A stretch of DNA of 64,000 nt from an uncultured Spirochaetaceae bacterium (GCA_900315435.1 OMYY01000003.1:1-64000), one strand, 5' to 3'. Shown: positions 31,761-41,843, numbered from the stretch's first letter. The notes: generated from the sequence alone by a model not told the origin. Translations and numbers: made by a program.

Positions 31761-33047
31761 TCAAAGCGCCGCGAGTGTAGCGTTCAGGTTGGCGATAAGC
31801 GTGTCTGCGGCCTGTTCGGCGGTCAGCTTGCCGTATCCGAACTGGTCGATCACGTCCTGCATGACCTGGATGACTTGGCTGTTCATCTGCCAGATGCTCT
31901 GCGCGTCACCTCCCTGGGCGACACCTTCGTTGGTGCCGACTTCCGAGAGCTTGTCGATCTTGCCTTCCTTGGCAAGCAGTTCGCGTCCGATGGTGGTCGA
32001 CGGGATGCCGCGCGCGGTGCCGAGGATCTTGATGGCTTCCTGGTCGTAGAAGAGGAAGTTCAGCAGCTTCAGCGCTTCAGCCTTGTTCTTCGAATTGTTG
32101 TTGACGACGAAAATCTGGCTGGGGCGGACGAGGACACCCGTGTTGACGGCGCCTGCCATGACCGGGAACTGGCGGGTCTCCATGTTCTGGCGGCTTCCGA
32201 TGTTCTTGCCAAGGGCGCTGACCCAGGTCCAGGCGGCCGCTACCTTGCCGGTGACCCAATCCGGGTCGTCATCGAATTTCTGGTAGAACAAACTGGTTTT
32301 GGAGAGCGGGGCGGAAACTCCGTTATCCCACCAAGACTTGAAATACTTGAACGCTTGGATTGCCTGGTCGCGGTTGAAGGCCAGGGTCTTGTCGGACTTG
32401 ACGACGCAACCGGCCAGCTGGGCCATATACAGCTCGAACCAGAAACGGATGTGGTCCGGGGTGCCTGCCTCGAAGTAGCAGTCCGGGTTGGCCTCGTGGA
32501 CCTTCTTGCCTTCGGTGACGATATTCTCCCAAGTCCATTTGGTGTTGGGGTCGATGCCGGATTTCTTCAGCAGCTCGACGTCAACCAGGAAGGTGTTGGC
32601 GTTGGTGCCGGTCGGCAGTCCCATGACCTTGCCGTCATAGCTACACATTGACTGCAGGAATTTCGCATCGAACTGGGAAAGATCTTCTTTGGAAAGATCG
32701 GCGAAGACGTCGCCTTGGGAGCAAAGCTCGAAGAGCCATGGCTGGTCGATCTGCATGATGTCGGGCGCGGTACCGCCGGCGAGCTGGGTGACGATCTTCT
32801 GGTAGTAGCCATCCCATCCCTGATACTCGCCACTGACAGTGACGTTGGGGTTCTTCTCGTGGTACAGGTCAAAGGCCTTCAGGGTCGGAGTATGGCGTGA
32901 GTCTCCACCCCACCAGGAAACACGCAGGGTCACTGGCTTGGCTGTGGTGGCGGCCGCACTCGACGAACTGCTTTCTTTCCCGCCCTGGGCGAACAGCGTT
33001 CCAGCCGCAGTAAGGGCGAGCAGTGCAAACAAACAGGCTTTCTTCAT
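31761..33047 (-). CDS. ABC sugar-binding protein (CUT1, family 1)
   Basis: A 428-residue extracellular receptor. The signal peptide MKKACLFALLALTAAGTLFA is followed by QGGKESSS, a spirochaete-type mature start. The body shows the CUT1 receptor pattern: LRVSWWGGDSRH, YEKNPNVTV-like strand, QLAGGTAPDIMQIDQPW, GLPTGTNANTF. It captures the sugar for the two permeases downstream. AAGGAGG precedes the ATG. First gene of the operon; upstream promoter unclear. Confidence 0.95.
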   Translation of the reverse strand: MKKACLFALLALTAAGTLFAQGGKESSSSSAAATTAKPVTLRVSWWGGDSRHTPTLKAFDLYHEKNPNVTVSGEYQGWDGYYQKIVTQLAGGTAPDIMQIDQPWLFELCSQGDVFADLSKEDLSQFDAKFLQSMCSYDGKVMGLPTGTNANTFLVDVELLKKSGIDPNTKWTWENIVTEGKKVHEANPDCYFEAGTPDHIRFWFELYMAQLAGCVVKSDKTLAFNRDQAIQAFKYFKSWWDNGVSAPLSKTSLFYQKFDDDPDWVTGKVAAAWTWVSALGKNIGSRQNMETRQFPVMAGAVNTGVLVRPSQIFVVNNNSKNKAEALKLLNFLFYDQEAIKILGTARGIPSTTIGRELLAKEGKIDKLSEVGTNEGVAQGGDAQSIWQMNSQVIQVMQDVIDQFGYGKLTAEQAADTLIANLNATLAAL

Positions 33048-33391
33048 ACACAAACCTCCTTGATTATGGTTGTGAACAATAGGTATACGGACATTCTTAT
33101 GGGTAAAACTGTCTGCTGCACAGCAAGATTTGCTTGTACCGGAAGTATCATTTCTTGCACATGCTGAGGGTGGACCAACGCATGGGGTTTTTCCTTTGGC
33201 GCGAATCGCTCGGTGGTCTATACTTTGGAATGTGGTCAGCAATGCGCGGAGGATTCGGGTTCGAACAAAAGGGACAGGCGACTGATATGGTGTCTGGATG
33301 TTTGGAAAAGGCGTGAACAGTATTCCGACTGCGTACTTGGTAATGGAAAAAGGCTGGAACAGGCACACATACAAAAAGAGGAGAATGGCGT
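33048..33391. promoter_or_regulatory. Divergent intergenic region with a + strand promoter
   Basis: About 340 bp between the ABC binding protein and the kinase gene. On the + strand TTGGCG (33196-33201), 17-nt spacer and TATACT (33219-33224) form a likely promoter for the kinase operon, leaving a leader of about 160 nt. GAGGAGA at 33378 is the kinase ribosome binding site. No other structure was recognised. Confidence 0.5.
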
Positions 33392-35128
33392 TTGTCTACG
33401 AATATGAAGAGGTTTCAGAGAGAGCTTCCTCACTGGTTCTTACGGCTGCATGTATCATCTCAAAACCTTGTCATCTATTTGGCATTGGCTCTTTTGCCGG
33501 TCTTGACCATCACTATTGTGGTCGTTACGGTTTTTTACCATTCCATGCGAGATCAGATAAAGCGTTCCATTTCAAATTCGATGATGTTGCTTTCCCTCAA
33601 CATGGATGGCCTTGCCACCAGAATTGAAGATACCTCGACAACGATTGTGAATTCCGAACGGGTACAAGGGTATCTCTTGTCCGCTTTTGAGAATGTCCAC
33701 GTCTCCCGTCCTGAGCTTTTTTCCGCGGAACAGGGGATTGCTATCTTTTTCGACAGCACTTTGATGCGTTCCATTGCCCTGTATGATTTGGATGGGAATC
33801 TTCTTCAGTTTCCAATGGCGCTTTCCAACGAATGGCTTTGGGTCGTTTCACATCAAAATGATGGTTTTCATCATCGCCCAATTTGGATTAATGATACGGA
33901 AGGTAAGCTTATCCATGTGCTTCGACCAGTTGAGAGTACGAGAAATTATAATCGTATCGGGTTTCTTGATATCACCCTTTATCCAGAGGTTTTCAAACGG
34001 CAATTTGTTGATATGGATGTCGGAAAAGGTGGCGAGATAGCGCTTTTTGATGAACGTGGGAATATTATAGCTGGATTCCTTCAGAATTCCAGCCAAATAC
34101 TCCCGTTGCTTGGGAATGAAAGTGGTATGGAGGTTGTCGGATCGACATATGTGTTCTATCAGAAAATTCCGACGATGAACTGGATAGTGGTATGCGCCAT
34201 TCCGTGGAGAACAGCTTTGCTTCCCGTCTTTCGTCTGATGGGTTTCGTGCTCCTTGGTATCGTAGCCATCTCTTTGATTGTCTTTCTCATTTCACTTGCT
34301 TATGCCCGATACACGACCCATCGGATTCAACGCATTGTGGATGCGATGTCCCGGTTTGCCCATGGAGATTCCAATGCATGTGTGCCTGTTGATGAAAACC
34401 CGGAATTTCGAAAACTTGGCGCTCATTTCAACGATATGGTTCAAAGGATAGCATCGCTGATTGATTCAGAGTACAAATCAAAATTGTTACAGAACCAGGC
34501 TGAATTGAAAATGCTTCAAGCTCAAATCAATCCCCATTTTCTTTACAACACCTTGAACGTCATCTATTGGAAAGCGCAGATTGCCCATCAGTCTGATATT
34601 GCGCGTATGGCGATAGCCTTATCTGATTTGCTTCGTGTGAGTATTGACGGCAATGTGGAGTTCCTGACAGTCAAAGAGGAAATGCGCAACGTTGATGATT
34701 ATCTTTTTATCCAGAGAATGCGTTACCAGGACAAAGTTTCTCTCTCCATAGATGTTCCGGACCAGTACGCATCCTGTCTGATTCCCAAGTTGGTGATTCA
34801 ACCGGTAGTGGAGAATGCGTTTGTTCATGGCCTAGAGCCGAAAACTGGGCATGGATCAATAACGATTGCGGTTCGTGACGAAGGAGAATCGCTGGTCTTC
34901 ACCGTAGTGGATGATGGGGTTGGTATGGATGCCGAGACAGTAACAATGCTCTTGGTGGAACAAAAAGGAAAAGGATTCCAGGGATTGCTGAATGTACAAC
35001 GAAGGCTTCAACTTTCCTATGGCCCGGGCTATGGCGTTTCCATCAGGAGTGCGTTGGGTAAAGGAACAACGGTGGAGATTCGTATCCACAAAGAAGAGGG
35101 TGGTCATGTTTCAGGTATTGATTGCTGA
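33392..35128 (+). CDS. Sensor histidine kinase, YesM type with HAMP
   Basis: A 578-residue membrane kinase. Membrane helices at about residues 25-50 and 278-305 flank an extracellular sensor. A HAMP segment follows (HRIQRIVDAMSRFAHGD), then the kinase core with LQAQINPHFLYNTLNVIYWKA (phospho-His near 382) and the ATPase boxes LVIQPVVENAFVHGL and VVDDGVGMD. Start is TTG 33392, 8 nt after GAGGAGA; the first ATG (33404) is 20 nt away. Coupled with the response regulator (23-bp overlap). It probably senses the sugar taken up by the next operon. Confidence 0.92.
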   Translation: MSTNMKRFQRELPHWFLRLHVSSQNLVIYLALALLPVLTITIVVVTVFYHSMRDQIKRSISNSMMLLSLNMDGLATRIEDTSTTIVNSERVQGYLLSAFENVHVSRPELFSAEQGIAIFFDSTLMRSIALYDLDGNLLQFPMALSNEWLWVVSHQNDGFHHRPIWINDTEGKLIHVLRPVESTRNYNRIGFLDITLYPEVFKRQFVDMDVGKGGEIALFDERGNIIAGFLQNSSQILPLLGNESGMEVVGSTYVFYQKIPTMNWIVVCAIPWRTALLPVFRLMGFVLLGIVAISLIVFLISLAYARYTTHRIQRIVDAMSRFAHGDSNACVPVDENPEFRKLGAHFNDMVQRIASLIDSEYKSKLLQNQAELKMLQAQINPHFLYNTLNVIYWKAQIAHQSDIARMAIALSDLLRVSIDGNVEFLTVKEEMRNVDDYLFIQRMRYQDKVSLSIDVPDQYASCLIPKLVIQPVVENAFVHGLEPKTGHGSITIAVRDEGESLVFTVVDDGVGMDAETVTMLLVEQKGKGFQGLLNVQRRLQLSYGPGYGVSIRSALGKGTTVEIRIHKEEGGHVSGIDC

Positions 35129-36611
35129 CGATGAACCAATCGTCCTTGAGGGAATGCGGCTGTTCCCTTGGTCTGATATCGGGTGCGAGGTGGCTGGTGA
35201 AGCTGAAGATGGGATTGTTGCTTTGGACATGGTGAAGCATCTTCATCCCGACATTGTGATTTCCGATATCCGCATGCCGGGAATGGATGGCTTGTCGCTT
35301 GCTAGCGCCGTGCATACGTTGAACCCCCAGACTGAAATCCTGCTTATCACCGGTTTTTCGGAATTCGCTTATGCACGGAAAGCCCTTCAGATTGGGGTCG
35401 TTGATTTCCTTGTAAAACCCGTCAGTTTCACCCATTTGCATGATGCTTTGGCAAAAGCGACGGAGAGACTCATGAAAAAACGTGAGGCTCAGGAGAAGAT
35501 GGATGTCCTTACGCTCGCCGTTTCCCACATGCTACCCAAGGTGCAAGACCAAATTCTGCATGATGCAATTGAGGGGACGTGTGAAGAGGCCGGTTCGGAT
35601 TGGAGTCTGGATAAAGAGCAATTTGTAATTGCTGCCTTGTACTGCGATACACCAAAAGGCCTTGAGATCTACATGCTCCGCGACTATCTTTCCCGTTTGG
35701 TGGAACAGGTTGGAGGATTGCTTGTCTATGAGTACCGGCGTTACATTGTCTTGTTCCGGTTCTTGCGTGAGATGGATGAGAACTCTTGCAGGAAAATGGT
35801 GGAGAGGCGAATAGAGAATGTCCAACTGGATGCTTGGAAACAGTATCGGTTTACTTTTTCTGCAGGAGTCAGCATGGTGGGAAAAACCTTGCAAGAGTTG
35901 CCATGGCTAAAGCAACAGGCTCTCACAAGCCTTCATCAGAGCCAGATAGCGGGGAAAAACCTTGTCGTATGCTGGCAAGGGGAAGGCTTTCAGAAAATTT
36001 CTCCAGAGCGTTTGTCCGGATTACGGACTGAACTTTTCTCGGCTCTCCAGAGTAGAGACATGGATGGGCTTGACATGGCATTGCGGAAACTTGAGCAACT
36101 GATGGAAAGCAGCCCTAGGGGTGTGACGCTGATTCATTCCCTTTGGGAAGAGGTCGTGTGCCTGCTCTCCCTTCCTTGTTCTGATGCCATTTTCGAGGAG
36201 ACCCAATCGGATGTGCATTCTTACATGGTGGTGATGTCGCAACGTCTCCATACCGTGCTTCGGAATCTGCAAGTAGAGGATATGGAGAGACAAAAAGAAG
36301 TTGGTGTCGTCGTGGAGAATTACATCAAGGAGCATTTTGCCGAAGACATATCCCTTTCTGACCTTTCTGAAGTGCTATGTTACAATACTGCGTATCTCTC
36401 GCGTCTTATTTCGAAACACTGTGGGCAAAGTTTCGTGAGGATGCTTGTGATGTACAGAATGGAACGAGCAAAGGAATTGCTCAGGACAACCAATGACCAG
36501 ATTGCCAAAATTGCAGCTGCTGTCGGGTATAATGATGTGGGCTATTTCATTACAACCTTTCGCAAGCATGAAGGGCTTACCCCTGCTGATTATCGGTTAG
36601 GAAAAGGTTGA
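35106..36611 (+). CDS. Response regulator with AraC-type DNA-binding domain (YesN type)
   Basis: A 501-residue regulator. Receiver domain residues 1-120 with phospho-Asp54 in DIVISDIRMPG and Lys in LVKPVSF; a long linker region of the YesN type; and a C-terminal AraC helix-turn-helix pair from about residue 405 with SLSDLSEVLCYNTAYLSRLISKHCG and KIAAAVGYNDVGYFITTFRKHEG. Receives phosphate from the kinase just upstream and likely activates the binding protein-GH32 operon that begins 119 bp downstream. Confidence 0.93.
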   Translation: MFQVLIADDEPIVLEGMRLFPWSDIGCEVAGEAEDGIVALDMVKHLHPDIVISDIRMPGMDGLSLASAVHTLNPQTEILLITGFSEFAYARKALQIGVVDFLVKPVSFTHLHDALAKATERLMKKREAQEKMDVLTLAVSHMLPKVQDQILHDAIEGTCEEAGSDWSLDKEQFVIAALYCDTPKGLEIYMLRDYLSRLVEQVGGLLVYEYRRYIVLFRFLREMDENSCRKMVERRIENVQLDAWKQYRFTFSAGVSMVGKTLQELPWLKQQALTSLHQSQIAGKNLVVCWQGEGFQKISPERLSGLRTELFSALQSRDMDGLDMALRKLEQLMESSPRGVTLIHSLWEEVVCLLSLPCSDAIFEETQSDVHSYMVVMSQRLHTVLRNLQVEDMERQKEVGVVVENYIKEHFAEDISLSDLSEVLCYNTAYLSRLISKHCGQSFVRMLVMYRMERAKELLRTTNDQIAKIAAAVGYNDVGYFITTFRKHEGLTPADYRLGKG

Positions 36612-36730
36612 TTATTTTGACTTTATTAGAATAAAAACGGTAAAAATGTTGCAATTGTGGGTTTTGAGAACCGGCCATAGCATGGAAGAAGGGTCATGCA
36701 AACGCATGGCTTTCGAGGAGGAAAACACCT

Positions 36731-38026
36731 ATGAGAAGAACATTCTGCGCTATGCTTGCAACCGTATTTTCCATTGTCTCCCTGTTTGCCAATGGCTCTC
36801 ATGAGCAAATTGCGAAAGGAAAGGAACATGACGGTGTGAAGGAAATCACCATGTGGTATCAGGAAAACAAGGTGATGATTCCCGGATTCGACAAACGCGT
36901 TGCCGACTTCAATGAGCAGTACAAAGGCACCTATCATTTGACCATTACCTACATTCCTCGTGGTACGGCGTATGCGTATGAGGATAAAGTGAACTCCGCC
37001 GCATTTACCAACCAGCTTCCCGATTTGCTTGCTCTGGATGGTCCGAACGTGGCGAACTATGCGGCAAATGGCATAATCCTTCCCCTGGATGAGTATGTTT
37101 CTGCAGAGAGCAAGGCTGATTTGATGCCTTCCATTGTCATCCAGGGAACCTATGATAACCACCTGTACGCCATAGGTTTGAACGAATCTTCCTGTGCTCT
37201 GCTGTACAACAAGGATATTTTCGCAAAATACGGCTTTCGTATCCCGACCAGCATCGAAGATGCATACACTTGGGACGAAATCTATGAAATGGCCAAAAAA
37301 GTATCTACTCCCGAGTGTGTCGGCATTAAGTTGATTATGAACAAGGGAGAGGGAATCCCGTATGCATTGTCTCCGTTCTGGGATATGAACAACTCTTCTT
37401 TTACCAGTGCCGATGGCAGCAAAGTGAATGGATTCATCAACAACAAGGGTGGTATCGAGGCTGCGACGTATCTGCAGAGGTTCTTCAAGGAAGGGCTGGC
37501 AAATATCGATCCTTCTCCCACAGAGTTTCAGGATGGAAAAAGCGCCATGTGGATTACCAACAGTGGTGGATTCAAGGGTGTTGTCAAAAGCTATCCTGAT
37601 TTCCCCCTCGGCCTTACCTATTATCCGGTGACAAACAGCCATTCCGCTGCATCTCCATGTGGTAGCTGGGCCTTGGGCATGTCGAAGAACGTGAAGGACA
37701 AAGAAGCGGCTGCCGTGGCTCTTGCGTTCATGACCAATGCAGATTCCACGCTGGTGTACAGTACGACTGGCGGATATCCGCCTTCCAGAAAATCCAACTA
37801 CGAAAATAACGAGATGTGGAACACGCTTCCGTTCAAGGTTTTCTCCGACGAGCTGTTCTCGACTGCTGTCCCCAGACCGAGGACCCCCGTGTACACGGTC
37901 CTTTCTCCCAAATTCTCCGAGACTTTCTTGGATATCTGTTCTGGCAGCGACCCGAAAGAGAGCCTTGATGCCCTTGCCGAGTATGTCGATGCAGAATATG
38001 CCCGATTCCAAAGCTCAAACAAATAA
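36731..38026 (+). CDS. ABC sugar-binding protein, probably for fructo-oligosaccharides
   Basis: A 431-residue extracellular receptor. Signal peptide MRRTFCAMLATVFSIVSLFA, mature start NGSHEQ. CUT1 features: ITMWYQENKVMIPGF, QLPDLLALDGPNVANYA, YAIGLNESSCALLYNKDIF. AGGAGG sits at good spacing before the ATG. The adjacent GH32 enzyme suggests the ligand is a fructan, inulin oligomer or sucrose. A stable hairpin follows the stop and probably protects this part of the mRNA. Confidence 0.93.
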   Translation: MRRTFCAMLATVFSIVSLFANGSHEQIAKGKEHDGVKEITMWYQENKVMIPGFDKRVADFNEQYKGTYHLTITYIPRGTAYAYEDKVNSAAFTNQLPDLLALDGPNVANYAANGIILPLDEYVSAESKADLMPSIVIQGTYDNHLYAIGLNESSCALLYNKDIFAKYGFRIPTSIEDAYTWDEIYEMAKKVSTPECVGIKLIMNKGEGIPYALSPFWDMNNSSFTSADGSKVNGFINNKGGIEAATYLQRFFKEGLANIDPSPTEFQDGKSAMWITNSGGFKGVVKSYPDFPLGLTYYPVTNSHSAASPCGSWALGMSKNVKDKEAAAVALAFMTNADSTLVYSTTGGYPPSRKSNYENNEMWNTLPFKVFSDELFSTAVPRPRTPVYTVLSPKFSETFLDICSGSDPKESLDALAEYVDAEYARFQSSNK

Positions 38027-38037
38027 CATGGGATCTT

Positions 38038-38060
38038 GCCACGGGTTTTGAGCCCGTGGC
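38038..38060 (+). other. Stable stem-loop after the binding-protein gene
   Basis: GCCACGGG (38038-38045) pairs perfectly with CCCGTGGC (38053-38060). No T tract follows, so it is more likely an mRNA-protecting structure that raises binding-protein output than a terminator. It also ends at an ATG (38061) and could hide that start. Confidence 0.65.
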
Positions 38061-38093
38061 ATGTCATTCCAACCCAATTTCATACCAAAGAAA

Positions 38094-39668
38094 ATGCAAC
38101 CACTTCTTTTTTCGTCCTTTGCTTATCATGGATTGGCTTTGTTCGTCCGTCGGGACAGCGGATTTTCAGAGGCATCTTTTTCCTTGGAATCTGCCCAAGG
38201 AGTTTGTTCGGTACAGACTCTGAGAGCCTCTTTTGGTTCCTTACATTTTGATTTAGAAGAGGAAACGGAATACCATCTTTCTTGGGAGCATGGATATATC
38301 GACCTTGCATATCTTGACCATGGTCCCATGATGTTGCAGAGAGGGATTTTCCCTATCTATGGCAATGGAAATAACCTGCCTGGCCGAAACCGGATTCATT
38401 TTTCTCCCATGGAAGGATGGATGAACGATCCGAATGGCCTTTGCGTTTTCGGCGGGAAAATGCACCTCTTCTACCAGTACAATCCTTTTGGACAGGTTTG
38501 GGGAAACATGCATTGGGGCCATGCGGTAAGTGATGACCTCGTGCACTGGATCCATGAGCCAGTTGCTTTGTTCCCGCAAGCAGAGCTACAAGATGCCGCC
38601 GGCTTGCGGGGAGGGGCGTTCTCGGGAAGCGCCATTGTACAAGGGTCTTTGATGTCTGTGTTCTTTACAAGGAATGTGGGTGATGTTGCCCGGACATGGC
38701 GAAAGGAGAAACAGGTAAGGACTGTGAGCGAAGATGGAATCTTCTTTCATGATGAGCATACGGTTCTTGAACCCCATTTGGAACATTGTACGGGAGACTT
38801 CCGAGATCCAAAGGTGTTCCCGTATGAGGATGGTTTCCTGATGGTGGTTGGTAGCTGTATCAGTGGTATGCCGACGGTCTTGCTTTATTCGTCGAAAGAC
38901 TTGGAATCATGGAGTTTTGTTTCCAATCTTTATGTGGAACAAGATGAAAAATATGCCATCGCGGAATGTCCGGATTTCTTTCTGCTTGGAGGGAAATGGG
39001 TACTGCTTGTCGGCTTCATCAACAAGGATAGGACGCCCCAGCGCGATGTGAAATATATTGTTGGTTCCTTCGATGGCAAAACCTTTCTTCCCGAATCTTC
39101 AGGTTTTTTGGACGAAGGAAAAGACTTCTATGCGACACAGACCATGGAATGGAAGGGCAGGAGGATTTTATTCGGCTGGAACTCTGATACTCGCAACATC
39201 TATAAACCTTCACTCCACGGGGCAAACGGCACTCTTTCGCTACCACGGGAGCTTTCCCTCAAGGATGGGAGACTGATGCAAAATCCGGCAGAAGATATCG
39301 CTGTGTTGCAGAAGGAAGCAAGAGGTGTGCAAGGCACTTCCTATATGTTGAAAATCTCTGGTTCTCCGATTCGTAGCCTTGCTTCCATTCTTGCCGGAAA
39401 GAAAGGTCTTTCCCTTTCCTATCAAGAGAACCTTTTAGTTCTTTCTATCAATGGACAAAAACGTTGCACGATCAAGATCCAACGGTTGGAACAACTGGAA
39501 GTCTTCGTTGATACGGCACTCCTTGAACTTTTCGTAAATGGGGGAGAGCAGGTGGCTTCCATCCGGTATGGGGGTGTGGTTCTGGAAGAAGGAAAAGTTG
39601 TGTCGGTTCAAATTGATGGCATGGCAACAAGAGTTGAGAGCCATCAGCTTTCACCAGTTTGGAGTTGA
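38094..39668 (+). CDS. GH32 beta-fructosidase (invertase/inulinase type)
   Basis: A 524-residue enzyme. The nucleophile motif WMNDPNG is near residue 110, RDPK near 237 and the acid/base EC motif in IAECPDFF near 290; the C-terminal beta-sandwich starts around residue 400. An extra N-terminal domain of about 95 residues precedes the catalytic part, more than in simple invertases. It cleaves terminal fructose from sucrose or fructans inside the cell (no signal peptide). Start is uncertain: ATG 38061 lies at the base of the hairpin, ATG 38094 is preferred. Confidence 0.9.
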   Translation: MQPLLFSSFAYHGLALFVRRDSGFSEASFSLESAQGVCSVQTLRASFGSLHFDLEEETEYHLSWEHGYIDLAYLDHGPMMLQRGIFPIYGNGNNLPGRNRIHFSPMEGWMNDPNGLCVFGGKMHLFYQYNPFGQVWGNMHWGHAVSDDLVHWIHEPVALFPQAELQDAAGLRGGAFSGSAIVQGSLMSVFFTRNVGDVARTWRKEKQVRTVSEDGIFFHDEHTVLEPHLEHCTGDFRDPKVFPYEDGFLMVVGSCISGMPTVLLYSSKDLESWSFVSNLYVEQDEKYAIAECPDFFLLGGKWVLLVGFINKDRTPQRDVKYIVGSFDGKTFLPESSGFLDEGKDFYATQTMEWKGRRILFGWNSDTRNIYKPSLHGANGTLSLPRELSLKDGRLMQNPAEDIAVLQKEARGVQGTSYMLKISGSPIRSLASILAGKKGLSLSYQENLLVLSINGQKRCTIKIQRLEQLEVFVDTALLELFVNGGEQVASIRYGGVVLEEGKVVSVQIDGMATRVESHQLSPVWS

Positions 39669-39670
39669 GA

Positions 39671-40558
39671 ATGAAACAAGTATCTTCTTTGAAACGAACT
39701 CCGGTTCCGTACGTGCTGTTCTTCACACTGCCAGCAGTAGTGCTTCTGTGTTGTTTCCTTGTAGTTCCTGTAGTTTTGTCGTTTGGATTCAGTTTTATGA
39801 ATTTCAATATGTTGAAGCCCCAGGCTGCTTTTTTTGACGGAATGGAGAACTATATGCGCGTTTTCCATGACCAGACGTTCTATAAGACGATTCGGAATAC
39901 ATTCTATTTCGCTATAGTTGTCGTTTGCTACCAGGACTCACTTGCTTTCATACTGGCATTGTTGGTGAGACGCAAGTTCAAAGGAGTGGGTGTTTTCCGG
40001 GTAGCGTATTTTACCCCTTTGGTGACCTCCATTACGGTTGTTTCCATCCTGTGGACCTTCATCTACAATCCAAATCCGACACAAGGCCTCCTCAACGCGT
40101 TTCTTGTGAAGCTTGGTTTTGAGCCATGCCCATTTCTTCATGACCCCAAAACCGCAATGAATGCCATTATCTTCATGAGTGGTTGGCATTCGGCGGGATA
40201 CCATATGATGATTCTGCTTGCCGGGCTACAGGCTATTCCCAATGAACTGTACGAGGCAGCCGAGATTGACGGTGCCAATACGTTCCAGCAATTCATCCAT
40301 GTGACGCTCCCGGGAATGAGGAACGTTCTGATTTTTGTCGTGCAGGTAACCATGATTTCTGCTATGAAACTGTTTACACAACCCTATGTCATGACGCAGG
40401 GAGGTCCGAAGGAGTCCACAAAGACCCTGACCTACTACATCTATCAGCAGGGTTTTCAGTTCCGTAACATCGGTTACGCTTCGACCATCTCCGTCTTGTT
40501 TTTTATTATTGTCGTGACCATGTCGCTTACGGTAAAGCGCATCGTTCGGCAGAAGTGA
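39671..40558 (+). CDS. ABC sugar permease, MalF type
   Basis: A 295-residue permease with six helices: PYVLFFTLPAVVLLCCFLVVPVVLSF at the start, and the EAA loop YEAAEIDGANTFQQFIHVTLPGM. ATG 39671 is 2 nt after the GH32 stop with TTGGAG upstream. Works with the next gene's product and the binding protein of this operon. Ends VKRIVRQK, basic on the inside. Confidence 0.93.
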   Translation: MKQVSSLKRTPVPYVLFFTLPAVVLLCCFLVVPVVLSFGFSFMNFNMLKPQAAFFDGMENYMRVFHDQTFYKTIRNTFYFAIVVVCYQDSLAFILALLVRRKFKGVGVFRVAYFTPLVTSITVVSILWTFIYNPNPTQGLLNAFLVKLGFEPCPFLHDPKTAMNAIIFMSGWHSAGYHMMILLAGLQAIPNELYEAAEIDGANTFQQFIHVTLPGMRNVLIFVVQVTMISAMKLFTQPYVMTQGGPKESTKTLTYYIYQQGFQFRNIGYASTISVLFFIIVVTMSLTVKRIVRQK

Positions 40559-40568
40559 GGATATCGTT

Positions 40569-41405
40569 ATGACCTGCAGACAACGTAATCAGCTCATCAT
40601 ATACGTCGTGAATACGGTTCTTGGATTATTGTATCTTTCGCCTCTGCTTTGGATGGTTGCTTCGTCAGTAAAACCTGAGAGTCGGATATTCAGCGACATG
40701 ACAAAAGGCTTGGCGGCTTTTGTTCCTTTTGGCTTCACGCTTGAGAATTATAAGACTGTTTTTCGTGAGAGCAATTTATTTCATTGTATCGGGAACAGTG
40801 TCTTCTATGTTTCCATCTTGGTCTGCTTGAGTTTGCTGGTGAATTCCATGTGCGGATACGCCTTGGCAAAGTTTCAGTTCGGAGGACGGAATGCTCTTTT
40901 CACTACAATCATCGCTTTGTTCGTCCTTCCCTTGGAGAGCATAGTCCTTGCCTTGTACTGGATAGTCTATAAGATTGGCTGGAATGATACCTACTTCGCG
41001 TTGATTGTTCCGTTTGCGGCGAAATGCTTTGATATCTACTTGTTCCGCCAGTTTTTTCTTGATGTGCCGGACGACTTGATTGAAGCGGCTTCTATTGATG
41101 GTGCGGGTCAAATCAGGACGTTTTTCCAATTGGTGGTACCCGTTTCTGGACCAGTATTCTGTACGGTTTTGATTCTTGATTATGTTGCTTACTGGTCGGA
41201 TTTCATGTGGCCGTTGCTTGTGACGATGTCTGATACGAAAAAGACAGTTCAACTTGGCTTGCAAGCTTTTTTTACGGAACCTCCAATTTATTATGGACCG
41301 ATCATGGCTTCCTTGGTCGTTTCAATCATTCCCATGGTTGTGATGTTCCTGTTTTTCCAGAAATATTATGTGCAAGGAATTGCTGCTACAGGTATAAAGG
41401 GATGA
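40569..41405 (+). CDS. ABC sugar permease, MalG type
   Basis: A 278-residue permease; opening LLYLSPLLWMVASSVKPESRIFSD and closing KYYVQGIAATGIKG are CUT1-typical, with the EAA loop LIEAASIDGAGQIRTFFQLVVPV. It is the last gene of the binding protein-GH32-permease operon, 10 nt after its partner. No ATPase gene follows, so a shared MsmK-like ATPase must serve it. Confidence 0.93.
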   Translation: MTCRQRNQLIIYVVNTVLGLLYLSPLLWMVASSVKPESRIFSDMTKGLAAFVPFGFTLENYKTVFRESNLFHCIGNSVFYVSILVCLSLLVNSMCGYALAKFQFGGRNALFTTIIALFVLPLESIVLALYWIVYKIGWNDTYFALIVPFAAKCFDIYLFRQFFLDVPDDLIEAASIDGAGQIRTFFQLVVPVSGPVFCTVLILDYVAYWSDFMWPLLVTMSDTKKTVQLGLQAFFTEPPIYYGPIMASLVVSIIPMVVMFLFFQKYYVQGIAATGIKG

Positions 41406-41592
41406 ATGCTTTGTAAAGAAGTTATGCAGGAGTATCAAAGACTATAAAAAACAACATTTTGGCAGAGGTTGTACCATGGAATGATGTAGCATGCTTTTCT
41501 TTCCTTTTGTTCGAGAGGTGGAGATGGACGTAAAGAAGAGACTTAAAATCTTTGTAGCGAAAGAAAAGTATGGTATGATAGGAGGTAATTGT

Positions 41593-41843
41593 ATGCCACA
41601 AATTGCCACAATCAAAGAGTTGAAGGATACGGCAAGGATTTCGGAAATGGTTCTGATCCGATTTTTGTAATGAAGAATGGATACGGCGATATGGTGCTGA
41701 TGGGCATGGAAACGTTCGAAAATATGTTTCAGAGACAGAAGCTGTATCGTGAGCTGGATATTTCCGAGCGCCAGATCAAGGATGGAAAAACCAGGGGGGC
41801 CAGAGAAGCGCTGGCCGATGTAAGAGAGAAATATGGCCTATAA
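41593..41843 (+). pseudogene. Phd/YefM-type antitoxin, frameshifted
   Basis: From ATG 41593 (GGAGG at 41581-41585) the frame reads MPQIATIKELKDTARISEM, the standard start of a Phd/YefM antitoxin, then goes out of frame and stops. The rest of the protein continues one frame over as SDPIFVMKNGYGDMVLMGMETFENM..LYRELDISERQIKDG to 41843. A deletion of 3n+1 bases between about 41648 and 41660 explains this. The gene overlaps the toxin gene by 11 bp, as usual for such pairs. Confidence 0.72.

Noticed and set aside
36626-38011. 461-codon frame on the - strand
   Set aside because: Antisense of the sugar-binding protein; the signal peptide and CUT1 motifs are on the + strand.
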